64,000 bases of DNA from Siphonodentalium dalli (taxonomy: Eukaryota > Mollusca > Scaphopoda > Gadilida > Siphonodentaliidae). Positions within the stretch are counted from its first letter, which is position 1; every line of letters begins with the position of its first letter. The stretch lies in the NCBI GenBank assembly GCA_032622095.1, contig CP136062.1, forward strand, positions 165,730,090 through 165,794,089, read 5' to 3'. Position numbers and translations under genes: made by a program. Shown piece by piece: positions 37,237 to 47,375 of the stretch. The notes below the pieces were generated by a model, which worked only from the letters and a program-made list of their open reading frames with translations, was not told the origin of the DNA and did no database searches.

Positions 37237-37348
37237 ATTATACGATGCCACGTCAAATTGCTTTGATGAAATGACAAGCTGCAGTCAAGAGTTGGTCACC
37301 GTGACAAAGACCTATCTCGACAAGATGATACCAAAGCACTGCAGAGCG
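37237..37348 (+). CDS. RGM-like gene, exon 5: second half of six-Cys module 2
   Basis: Residues 175-212. The acceptor is GAGTGTTATTTCAG and the donor AGAGCG|GTAAGC (phase 0). The spacing SNC-FDEMTS-C and KHC gives Cys 183, 190 and 210. From Cys 174 the spacing is 8-6-19, close to 8-7-21 in vertebrate RGM_N, so this half is the best match to the known domain. It parallels exon 3 (11-7-25). The exon-5 donor is the first unit of a 20-unit minisatellite. Confidence 0.85.
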
Positions 37349-38690
37349 GTAAGCTTAGTAACTCCATGTGGTATTATACACGGCGTATCCCACACTCAAC
37401 ATAACACTGCCACGTGGTAAGCATAGTAACTCCATGTGGTATTATATACGGCGTATCCCACACTTAACATAACACTGCCAAGCGGTATAAGAACAGTAAC
37501 TCCGTGTGGTGTGCATACGGCGCATCCCACATTAAACATAGCACTGGTACGTGGTAAGCATATTTACTCCATTTGGTTTTATACACGGCGTATCCCACAC
37601 TAAACATAGCACTGCCAGGTGGTAAGCATAGTAACTCCATGTAGTATTATATACGGCATAATCCCACACTCAACATAGCACTGTCATGTGGTAAGCATAG
37701 TAACTCCATGTCGTATTATACACGGCGTATCCCACACTCAACATAGCACAGCCACGTGGTAAGCATAGCAACTCCGTGCGGTGTTGTACACGGCGTATCT
37801 CACACTCAACATAATACTGCCACGTGGTAAGAATAGTAACTCCATGTCGTATTATACACGGCGTATCCCACACTCAACATAGCACAGCCACGTGGTAAGC
37901 ATAGTAACTCAGTGTGGTATTATACACGGTGTATCCCACACTAAACATAACACTGCCAAGCGGTATAAGCATAGTAACTCCATGTGATATTATACACGGC
38001 GTATCCCACACTCAACATAGCACAGCCACGTGGTAAGCATAGTAACTCAGTGTGGTATTATACACGATGTATCCCACACTAAACATAACATTGCCAAGCG
38101 GTATAAACAAAGTAACTCCATGTGATATTATACACGGCGTATCCCACACGCAACATAGCACAGCCACGTGGTAAGCATAGTAACTCCATGTAGTATTATA
38201 CACGGTGTATCCCACACTAAACATAACACTGCCAAGCGGTATAAGCATATTAACTCCATGTGATATTATATACGGCGTATCCCAGACTAAACATAGCACT
38301 GCCACGTGGTATATAAACATAGTAACTCCGTGTGGTATTATACACGGTGTACCCCAGACTAAACATAGCACTGCCACGTGGTAAGCATAGTAACTCCGTG
38401 TGGTATGCATACGGCGCATCCCACTCTAAACATAGCACTACCACGTGGTAAGCATATTAACTCCATGTGGTATTATACAAGGCGTATCCCACACTCCACA
38501 TAGCACAGCCAAGCGGTATAAAGCACAGTAACTCAATGTTGTATTATACACGGCGTAACCCACACTCAACATAGAACTGCCACGTGGTAAGCATAGTAAC
38601 TCCATGTGGTATTATACACGGCGTATCCCACACTCAACATATCACTGCCAAGCGGTATAAGCACGGTAGCTCCTTGTGGTAATACATACA
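37349..38690 (+). repeat. Minisatellite of ~68-bp units, ~20 copies, seeded on the exon-5 splice donor
   Basis: Each unit starts GGTAAGCATAGTAACTCC (or GGTATAAGCATAG) and continues TATTATACACGGCGTATCCC and ACATAGCACTGCCACGTG. The first unit begins with the exon-5 donor itself (GTAAGCTTAGTAACTCC). About a dozen units keep GGTAAGC, a good 5' splice-site match. Diverged relatives (CTGCCAAGCGGTA) recur at about 40300. Repeated open frames on the minus strand are artefacts. Confidence 0.95.
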
Positions 38691-38984
38691 TAGGTTACAA
38701 ACAACTAATTATTTGTCCACAATGTTAACAAGAAGTCCCGCCGGCCATGGGTTAATCCTATTTGAACTTCAAGATGTCAATTTTCCCTTAGAACGCCATC
38801 CGCTGCACCAGTCTGTGACAACAAACGCGCCCGTTTCAATATTTTTTTCAAACGATAATCTTGCATTTCCACAACTACCCCATTTACTGCACAAAAACCA
38901 GCAGCATAAAACTACCCAGACCTCTTCCGTAACTTCATGGAGATCTAAACTTACATGATCCGGGGGGGGTTTGCAATTTTGTTT

Positions 38985-40110
38985 TTCGAACACTAGGCGG
39001 GATGGGTGGGTTGTTTGAGCAGCCCGGTTTACACATTTTTTCCTGGCCCTGTAATTTTTTTCCTATAGTAATTTTCCTTCAAAATAATGGGACAACAGGT
39101 TTTAAGAATACTTCTACTATGTAACAGGTATGCACTTAACTCTTGGTCAGGGGTTTGAGCTTACCATCAGTTAATAATGAGGAATGACACCAAGTGGTAA
39201 TAAAAAGGTCGGCTTGCTAAATGTTTTCATCAAGGATCTATCAATGCACATTGACATGGAAAGGTTCAGATTTAAATAGTTCTATTAACAATCATTTATT
39301 CAACCTGATATAAATGAAAACATAACACAATAATAATTTCTTCAAATAAATATAAACTTTTCACTGAACTCTTCAAATAAAATAGACTATTCAAAAAACC
39401 ATAATAAAATAAAACAAAGGTGTCCGATTTCAACGATATTCGGTATATGGGTCTAGGATCAATGGGAGCTGTCAAATTTGAATGAATTTTTATGAAAAAT
39501 ATGGCCGCTGGCAGCCATTTTAGATTTTAGTCTTTGCATCAGTAAATCCTTGATACACCCGGTCGAGCTTATCCCTCATCCGATCATCACCAACCTGTAT
39601 GTGGATCTTCGGTGTGACCTCTCGATGTATGACTACCATTTTTCCCCAAATTTTGTAAAAAAACAAAAAAAAAACAAACAAAAAAGAGCTGCCGGCGGCC
39701 ATCTGGGATTTTACTCTTTGTATAACCAAATCCTTTAGCACCACATACAGGTCACATTTCTAATCCAATCGTCACCAAACTTAACTTCGAAGTGACCTCT
39801 ATAGATGGGAGCCTCCATTTGTTTCCAAAAATTGTTTAAAACAAACTTGGCCACCAGCAGCCATCTTGGATTTCAAATGTTAATCCACATTTATTGGAGA
39901 ATGGTGTTGAAACTTTAGTCTTGTTGGTAAATAAAAAGTAGGAATGTTTCTATAATCATGATATGGAATATTCATCGGATAAGATCAGGAAAACTGAGTA
40001 ATATAGTCCTATCCCAGAATCGGAAAAAAATAAAAATTAGAGGGTGGTGGGTACACAGAGGGCGGAAAAAATAAAAAAGCGCCTAGTGTCCGGAATTATT
40101 TTTCCTGACC
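38985..40110 (-). repeat. Dispersed repeat C, inverted copy without MITE
   Basis: Reverse-complement relative of 9435-10900, with CTGGCCCTGTAATTTTTTTC near 39042 and ATGGCCGCTGGCAGCCATTT near 39500. It lacks the MITE found in the other copy, showing the pre-insertion site at about 39361-39375. Confidence 0.8.
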
Positions 40111-41397
40111 CCGTCTACATGATCGCCATATTTACGTAGGCTATGGTTTTCTGTTCCCGCTTAGTGAAATTTTCCTCAATGATAGCCAGCCAGATTTGTT
40201 TATGCTGACTCGAGTTTCCCTACACAAATTCAAGAAGCGTAACTCTATATAATGTGTTACTTGTAACCTATATGTCGTATCACACTCTCAATCTAATACT
40301 GCCAAGCGGTACATCCTTATACCACCATAGTTTTGACAAGCGGCAAATTATGTTTCTTATCACCATAGTATTGATAAGCTATATAGGTACATGTACATAG
40401 TAACACTCATATCATTACCAAACGGCGACATGCATGTGATAAGTGTATATCGAACTCACCATGTCATTGTAATTTGACCTGTCTCATACAAGGATTGCGG
40501 CAGATACAATGTATTAGCTAGGCTCAGATTTTCTTTCTTATGAAGTCTATAACGTCTCAAATTATATTTTGACATGTTTAAATTTGATAACTTCAAACTT
40601 GGTTTGCTGTAGACATAGTTCTGATTTAATTGTACACAATATCGTGTTAATAAGGTACTCATGAGTCATTGTAAAACATTATGTTGTACCAGTTAACTGA
40701 TCATGTGATGTGTACCACAATAAGCATTGAGTTATCACGCTTGCTATAAGTTTTGTATTAGCCGGGCTTAACCACACGTATGTGTAACGTGTGTTGCCAT
40801 TGCCAACGGAATTCACCTGACTGTTGTGACCATTTCGCTACACATACTCGGTCAAACAATCGAATGAGCGATCACCTCTGTGCAGACATGTCCATAGCAA
40901 AACCATGGCAACACGCGTTACAAGTTACATGTACGCGAGGCTACACCTTGCTATTAACTCTGATTTGTCTGACTTAGTTTCGACATAACGACAACGTCAT
41001 CTGACCGTCGATAGCTCGAAACCCAAGGTTGAACGTCCCTCTGATCAAATAAGTCATTAAAATTCATTAGTGTACCCTCATAACGAGTTATGGGTGTAAC
41101 CGTGTATATATGAATTAGCTTGTCCGTCCGTCATACCGTACGTCCGTTCGTCCTTGGACAAAGCAAAAGCCGTGTCCCATAAACCTCTAATGTTGATAGT
41201 ACCGTCGGGTCTTCTGCCTGTCCGCGCATATATGTTGGGTATATATCAAGTGATATGGTGTATGATACACCAGTCATTACGTCGTAATTGTTTCATAAGT
41301 GGTTACACTTAATTTGAACACTGTTCAGAAAGATATAAAGTAACATTGTAACATCTTGAAAATATCACTTAAGTCTGGACAGTCCAAAATTAGTATA
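40111..41397. other. Intron 5 sequence, diverged minisatellite traces only
   Basis: At 40250-40440 degenerate units with CTGCCAAGCGGTA and CACCATAGT recall the 37349 array. Small open frames in 40456-40977 have no motif or splice support. Confidence 0.45.
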
Positions 41398-41829
41398 TGT
41401 GACCCGCCATATCAAATCCAGTCGTAAGTCGGAATTGTTTTTACCCTGTGCCAATAGGTCGCCTCGCATATATAAGAGAATGCATTGGCATAACAATTGT
41501 TTTATCATTTGTTTTAAATAAATGTTTCTTAAAAATTTTAGGACATAAAATAAAAAACATCCATTACCCTGCAGGGAGCCCCACACATATATAGAAGCAT
41601 ATAGAAGAGTGTCGTCTGCTCATGTTTGTCTGGGGCTCTGTATGGGTGAAATTATAAAATTGTTAAAGAATACAAGAAAAAATTATTAAAATTGTAAAAA
41701 ATTGTTAGGCCAGTGCATTCTCTTATATATGCGAGGCGACCTATGGTCGACTCGCATATATAAGATAATGCATTGGCACAGGGTAAAAAAAATCCCGACT
41801 TACGAATGGATTTGATATGGCGGGTCACA
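41398..41829. mobile_element. TA-flanked hairpin MITE, copy i
   Basis: Ends TGTGACCCGCCATATCAAAT and its complement are bordered by TA on both sides (41396-41397 and 41830-41831), as in Tc1/mariner-type insertions. Terminal repeats exceed 60 bp and run into the 67-nt hairpin cassette; the left cassette is truncated (about 41445-41490). The centre has GGAGCCCCACACATATATAG. Related copies are at 52552-53009 and 62378-63495. Confidence 0.85.
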
Positions 41830-42115
41830 TATTGACTTGGGCCACGGACGGTCATTTTGGAGTTGATTCCTTTGCATGATATGGACTATATTCAATTCGT
41901 CATTTCCGTATACAATAAGGGGAAGATGTTTTTGGTAATGCGAATCATATATATATCCGTTACACTTAAGTGCTACTGTTTTCATGTCATTTAACCACAC
42001 AAGAAGCAACCACGTGATCATATCCACTCAAGGAAAAAAATACCAGATTAATGTTCAAATGTAGGAAGGGGCGTAGACGCAATTGTGTCATAGCTTGTAT
42101 TTTACAGTTATTTTC

Positions 42116-42533
42116 TTAAAAGGTACTCAATCCGATCAGACGCTCCTAAATTACTATTTATTTGAGTCGAGTCGAGGAACCCACCCACCAAAGCTTAGAT
42201 TGATCAGATATCAATTTTTGAAGTTTGTTATCTCAATGTTTGTGGACCAGAAACACGTGGTCAAACGGACGGTATTGCAATAAAGATCGATAACTCTAAA
42301 ATCAAATGGTAACACTTGATTTTAGAGTTATCCATCTTTATCTGCAAGACCGTCTGTTTGACCACGTGTTTCTGCATGGTCCACAAATAATTGAAATAAC
42401 AAACTTCAAAAATGGATATCTCATCACTCCGAGCTTTGAAGTGTAGGTTCCTCGACTCGAATCAATTATGTTTTACCCCAGAATCCAAAGAAATAGTAAT
42501 TCAAGAGCGTCTGATCGGATTGAGTACCTTTAA
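42116..42533. mobile_element. Complete TTAA-flanked foldback MITE (AGGTACTC ends)
   Basis: TTAA plus AGGTACTCAATCCGATCAGA at the left, complement plus TTAA at the right. Arms of about 190 bp mirror each other, including GATTTTAGAGTTATCCATCT near the centre, so a single strand could fold into one long hairpin. Partial relatives: 6455, 10104, 22612, 30600. Confidence 0.9.
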
Positions 42534-43333
42534 ATTTTGCACAGTTTCTTAGTACCATGGAAACCTGTGCATATGCGATTGATCATGCCATCAAGCGTAA
42601 GTACGTTTTCTCTCTTGAATCGTGACTGGTCCATCTTAAATCTCTATAATAATCGATAAATAAGGGGATCTGAACATAGCTAACACATTCATAATTATAA
42701 CTCGGTGGAGCTACTTACATTTACATGTAGATCATGCCGTGCATCTTTACTTTAGCTAACGTCCGGTAGACCGTAGAGATCATATTCCGCCATTACAAAA
42801 CCTGGCAACTTTTTGAAGTTTTGACAGGGAACCTTATGACGTTGAAAAAAAATAACGCAGTGAATATATTTCTTAGTTATTACATGTTCCTTAATAATGT
42901 ACTTCACTGTAGGTGAAGGTCCGAATTCGAAATTGCACGATTTATGTGACTTTTTGAGCGATTTTGCTTTGCGTCGCTTACAATTATGGAATTTCTCCAG
43001 GGTAATTAATTCAATGTTTATTCCGATTATCGACATAAAAAAAGTTATAGAAAACCAAGCAATTCCGAGCTGGGACCACTCCCTAGTGTGAAGTAGATTT
43101 TTGAGGATTGTATTAACAAAGAAATATATTCCCTGCCTTGTTTGTTCACTGTTATAAAGCTTTCTGTCAGAACAGTAAACTGTTCTGTCAGAACAGTAAA
43201 CTGCTCCCAGGTCTTGTACAAGTGGAATATGATATCCACGTGCGTTAGCCGTTAGGGTATATTTACATTGCTGTATATCTGTATACATATCTGTGTGAAG
43301 TCATGTATCACAGATTGCTGTCATCACAACATG
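42534..43333. other. Intron 5 sequence with an unexplained 178-codon open frame
   Basis: The minus strand is open from 43288 to 42752. Its protein has no domain I recognise, and includes a duplicated VYCSDR from a 20-bp direct repeat (TCTGTCAGAACAGTAAACTG at 43165-43205). AT-rich chance frame or transposon debris are the likely explanations. Confidence 0.35.
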
Positions 43334-44122
43334 TGTGCCAATACGGGTACATATAACTCTTAAGGCTATCAGAACGGTTTGATTATTTATTTACAACAAA
43401 GTCAATAATGTTCAATCATCGGCATCTGGGTTTCTCTTCCTGTCGTCTGCTTGGTTTAGGGTCTTCTTCCGTCTTCATAGGTTGGGTGTGTCTGGTTGTC
43501 TTCTACTCGGTTGAGTTCCGGTTGAGTTTATCTTCCTGTCGTCTGCTCTTCTTCTTCCGTCGGCGCATCAGTGGGACGTTGTTAGAACCACAAGAGTCAT
43601 AATGTTACCTTGTGTTTACGTCCATACTTTCAGCTGTTTGTCCTAGCGTCCGAGAATTCTTGATACTCGCTGTGTGGTCAGATAGAACTGGTTATCGGTG
43701 TCGGCTTTCTTCTTAATAAATACACAGAGGGCGTTAATGACGGCCCGGTGCATCTTCACGGCGAATCGGTTCCAGGCGTACCTAGGGTAATCGGGCGATC
43801 GTCATCTCCCTATGCGTCCTATAGACTCTTCTCCTTATCCATCACGCTGCGTCAGGTTTCGGTAGCTTTTCTAGGCGAGACATCTGGTCTCGCTAATCCT
43901 CAAGATCGTTCTGTTTACTCCCCAAATCATTTCCCTATGTATGTGTCGGGGATGGTTATTTTATGGACGTCCGCTAATTCGTTTTGGTGCCCAGTATTTT
44001 GCGGTCTAGATGTGGTCAACAGCGGCGCTGATATGTAGAGATAATCGAGCGCCCCTCTGACTTAGAGATTGCCTGTCTTCTTCCCGGGTTGAAAGTTATG
44101 TCCCTGGGGTTGTCTTGGCACA
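43334..44122 (-). repeat. 3' LTR
   Basis: 789 bp, TGTGCC...GGCACA. Preceded by CATG (43330-43333). The adjacent interior (44123-44145) is purine-rich on the minus strand (AAAAAGTGAAGGAGAA), as a polypurine tract should be. The small + strand frames inside are identical in both LTRs and are not considered genes. Confidence 0.92.
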
Positions 44123-44145
44123 TTATTCTCCTTCACTTTTTCGAT

Positions 44146-44736
44146 TTAAAGTTGATCTTGAAATCGCAAGTCCAATACGTTGCTGCGTAGCAGGTTGATG
44201 ATTCGTCGGAGTAGTTCGCAACAGCGGCATCGGTGAATGAGAGGCCTCCGTTGTTCGTATGTCCGTCGGTGTCGTTGGTACGGCTGCTGTCGTGCTCTAG
44301 CGTAGGTTCGCTGGCGAGTCTGGATCGGCTGTCGGTGTTCGTCCGTGAAGTAGTACCAATCGGGGTCGATGTCGATGAGTGCATCTTCAGTTTCTCTGGG
44401 CGGGCTGTAAGGCGGGGGAGGTGACTGCATTGCGTAATATCGTCTATGCTCGGTGTAAGGCTGTACCCATGGCTGGTTGTAGGATGTGGGTGACTGCATG
44501 CGCGGCATCATGTCGAGGTAGCTTTCATGCGGCCGCCTGCTGGTGGATGGTCGTGCATCTGAATTGGGTGTCATATCGTCATCATCGGATGTCGAGGTAT
44601 TTTCGTCCTCAATGTCCGAGTATGGGGGTAGGTTCTGACAACTGGTCGACCCTTGTTCCACCGCCATGGTCAGCCTGTAATACTCAAACGGATATTTGTG
44701 TGAGGTTTGAGAACAAATGACACAGTCAGTATACAC
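44146..44736 (-). CDS. LTR element: 196-codon frame of unknown function with PPPPY motif
   Basis: Lies between the polypurine tract and the upstream small frame on the element's coding strand. The protein is acidic and Ser-rich at first (SDIEDENTSTSDDDD), has PPPPYSPP in the middle, then is Arg/Gln-rich (RTYARARQQPYQRHRRTYEQ) with CRCC near the end. PPxY is a known WW-domain/late-budding motif in retroviral Gag, but here its role is unknown. No transmembrane segment. It could be an accessory frame or a fragment. Confidence 0.45.
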   Translation of the reverse strand: MYTDCVICSQTSHKYPFEYYRLTMAVEQGSTSCQNLPPYSDIEDENTSTSDDDDMTPNSDARPSTSRRPHESYLDMMPRMQSPTSYNQPWVQPYTEHRRYYAMQSPPPPYSPPRETEDALIDIDPDWYYFTDEHRQPIQTRQRTYARARQQPYQRHRRTYEQRRPLIHRCRCCELLRRIINLLRSNVLDLRFQDQL

Positions 44737-45135
44737 AATGGTTACTTTTCCAATTTATCGGTATCGCTTGAGGGTCGTCAGATCGGCCCAATACGAAAAT
44801 GGAATTTACAACTAATTATATAGATGGATTGGTTGACGAACAGTTAAACACAAGATAAGTCGGGGTGATTGATTTCAATCATCAAAACGTATGACTGAAT
44901 GTCGGGATTTATAGTCCCTATTCAACGCTTGCTATAATCATTCTGATGATTATACAACTATAATACCCTGGACATCGTTATGCAACAATTAATATTTGAA
45001 ATATATGAAATGCATAAATGTCTATATACATGCAAATGATTCTGATATCCGCGCAACAATAATTACGGAGGAAATTCGGAATACATTAATATACGATACA
45101 TAATTAATACTAATCCAAATCCGCCACAGATGTGG
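44737..45135. other. LTR element interior, no frame seen
   Basis: AT-rich spacer between the two small minus-strand frames. Nothing recognised. Confidence 0.4.
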
Positions 45136-45426
45136 TCAGCCTCTGACGGCTATAATTGGATATACATGTAGGCGTTCCTGAGTGTTGTCCCGGAATAGCG
45201 CAGACGGCTTTGGTGCATCCGTCTCCATTGTTTCGTCTATGGGCTCTTTGAACACGGCATTCGGGATATCCTCAGGTCGCTGGTCTAACTGCTTATTATA
45301 CATAATGGCTAACCTTGGTAAATGTCGTTTAACAAATCTCCACCAGAATCGGTGGGTCAAGATAATGAAAATTACTACTGTAACTACGTTACTAGGGCAA
45401 AATACCACCCTGGCCATCTCTACCAT
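45136..45426 (-). CDS. LTR element: small frame with one membrane segment
   Basis: 96 codons. A hydrophobic stretch VVTVVIFIILTHRFWW near the N-terminus is followed by basic RFVKRHLPR and an acidic/proline tail. This looks like a membrane anchor plus cytoplasmic tail and could be the end of a lost env-like frame. That is inference from position (3' of pol) and hydropathy only. Confidence 0.35.
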   Translation of the reverse strand: MVEMARVVFCPSNVVTVVIFIILTHRFWWRFVKRHLPRLAIMYNKQLDQRPEDIPNAVFKEPIDETMETDAPKPSALFRDNTQERLHVYPIIAVRG

Positions 45427-45523
45427 TCATTGGGGTAATACTTTTTCGTTCACTAAGTCAGTCGTGAGCATATTTTCGATCGTGTTTATTTGAGCGGGGT
45501 GCGCTTAAACGTAGTAACCCTAA

Positions 45524-47120
45524 GGCCCGTTCCAAACGACGGATTTTTGTCGACTCGAATCTAATTGTATTAAATCCGTCGGTGATGCGTCTGCGGTCGA
45601 TTTTGTTACAGACGGACGCATCTTTGTCGCGTCGAATCTAATACATCGGTCGATTTATTTAAAGGTGGATTCCCGGTTACAGTCAAAAATTGGTCACGCG
45701 TAGATATAGAGGCCTATATATACCGGTATATGTTATACATATATATACTAAAATACAGTATAAATTATGTATATATATATATATGCGCGACAGCAGCGCG
45801 AATATATGTGCTCATGTATATGAGGATGTATATAGTACATGCAGGTATATAATATACTATAATAGGCGCTACAAATAAATGTATATCGTGCAACCAATTG
45901 CCATCTATATATGTGTATACCATGCATGTAAATACCGGTATACAAGAATTATTATAAATCAGAGACTACCACCCCCTACCACTTATAATAAGGTTTACCG
46001 GAATATATTAATTATTATAAATCATAGGCTACCACCCTATATCCTTTATAATAAGGAATACCGGTATATATGAATTATTATAATTCATAGGCTACTATCC
46101 ATACCCCTCATAATAAATAATACCGGTTTATATGAATTATTATAAATCTGAGGCTACCACTCTGCCCCTTATAATAAGGAATACCGGAATATATTAATTA
46201 TTATAAATCATAGGCTACCACCCTATATTCTTTATAATAAGGAATACCGTTATCTATGAATATTATAAATCATAGGCTACTGTCCCTACCCCTCATAATA
46301 AGTAATACCGGTATATATAAATTATTATAAATCATAGGCTACCACTCTGCCCCTTATAATAAGTAATACCTGAATATATGAATTATTATAAATAAGAGGT
46401 TACCACCCATATACCCCTCATAACAAGTAATGTCGGTATATATGAATTAGTATTAATCAGTGGTACCACCCCTACCCCTTATAATAAGTAATACCGGTAT
46501 ATATTAATTATTATACATCAGAGACTACCACCCCTATCCCTTACAATAAGGAATATCGGTCTATATGAATTATTATAAATCAGTTGCTACAACCCATATC
46601 CCTTATACAGGTATATAAGAATTATTATAAATCATTGATAATATATCCATTATAAGATGTGAGTCAGTGACATGCCATGTTCGTTGAGAAATCAAACTGC
46701 CATAATAATTAAAATTTTCACAATGTTACCTAAGCAATTCTTATAGATATATCTTTCTTTATAACAAAGAGAGCGTGCGACAAATGACGTCATGTGGGTA
46801 TTTCCGCAGATAAGGGGAACTCCCTCATTATTATACCATTATCATATCATTATCATAGCATTTGCATTCGTTATTCGGAAACTTTCGGCTCTTCTCGTCA
46901 CATGTATTAGATTCGAGTCGACAGAAATCCGTCGTTTGAAACCAAGACGAATTTCAGATGCATCACCGACGAAGATTCGTCTGAATTGGACGGAGATTCG
47001 TCTGTGGTGCGTCTGACACGGATCTAATTGTTTCAAACGTCGCATTTTAGACGCATTTAATACAATTGTGGGTCTGGTATTAGATTCGAGTCGACAAAAA
47101 TCCGTCGTTTGGAACGGGCC
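45524..47120. mobile_element. Harbinger-like MITE nested in the LTR element
   Basis: Left end GGCCCGTTCCAAACGACGG, right end its complement. Flanks TAA (45521-45523) and TGA (47121-47123) fit a 3-bp TWA-type target with one change. Subterminal blocks (TCGACTCGAATCTAAT, GACGCATC) recur inverted inside each end. The interior is AT-rich and holds a minisatellite. No transposase frame. Confidence 0.75.
45930..46640. repeat. Minisatellite, ~62-bp unit, ~11 copies
   Basis: Units contain TACCGGTATATATGAATTAT, TATAAATCATAGGCTACCAC and CCTTATAATAAGGAA. Copies differ by point changes. Located inside the nested MITE. Confidence 0.9.
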
Positions 47121-47375
47121 TGAGGGTGGCGGCGTGCACGTCGGCGCGGTGCTCGTTATCTCTCGGCGCGTGATTGTAAAGTTTAAGGGTTTATTTATTG
47201 AATTGCTACGCGCAAGTGTCGGGTTTCATGGGGACGCGCGACCTGTGATCGATAGGGGCACGACTACTTATTTCGACTTGGTTGGGCCACTGGGTTAAAT
47301 ATTACGGAGCCAGGTTAGGTTTGCCAATAAGCCAGTTAAGGGTAGGGTCGCATTTCTTCTGTAATGGACCCCAGG

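Noticed and set aside
37670-38444. Repeated minus-strand frames (WDTPCIIRHGV type)
   Set aside because: Produced by the 68-bp minisatellite, not a repeat protein.
42752-43288. 178-codon minus-strand open frame
   Set aside because: No domain, low-complexity duplication inside, no splice or promoter evidence; treated as chance or debris.
43748-44038. 96-codon + strand frame, identical at 50591-50881
   Set aside because: Lies in both LTRs antisense to the element; identity comes from LTR duplication.
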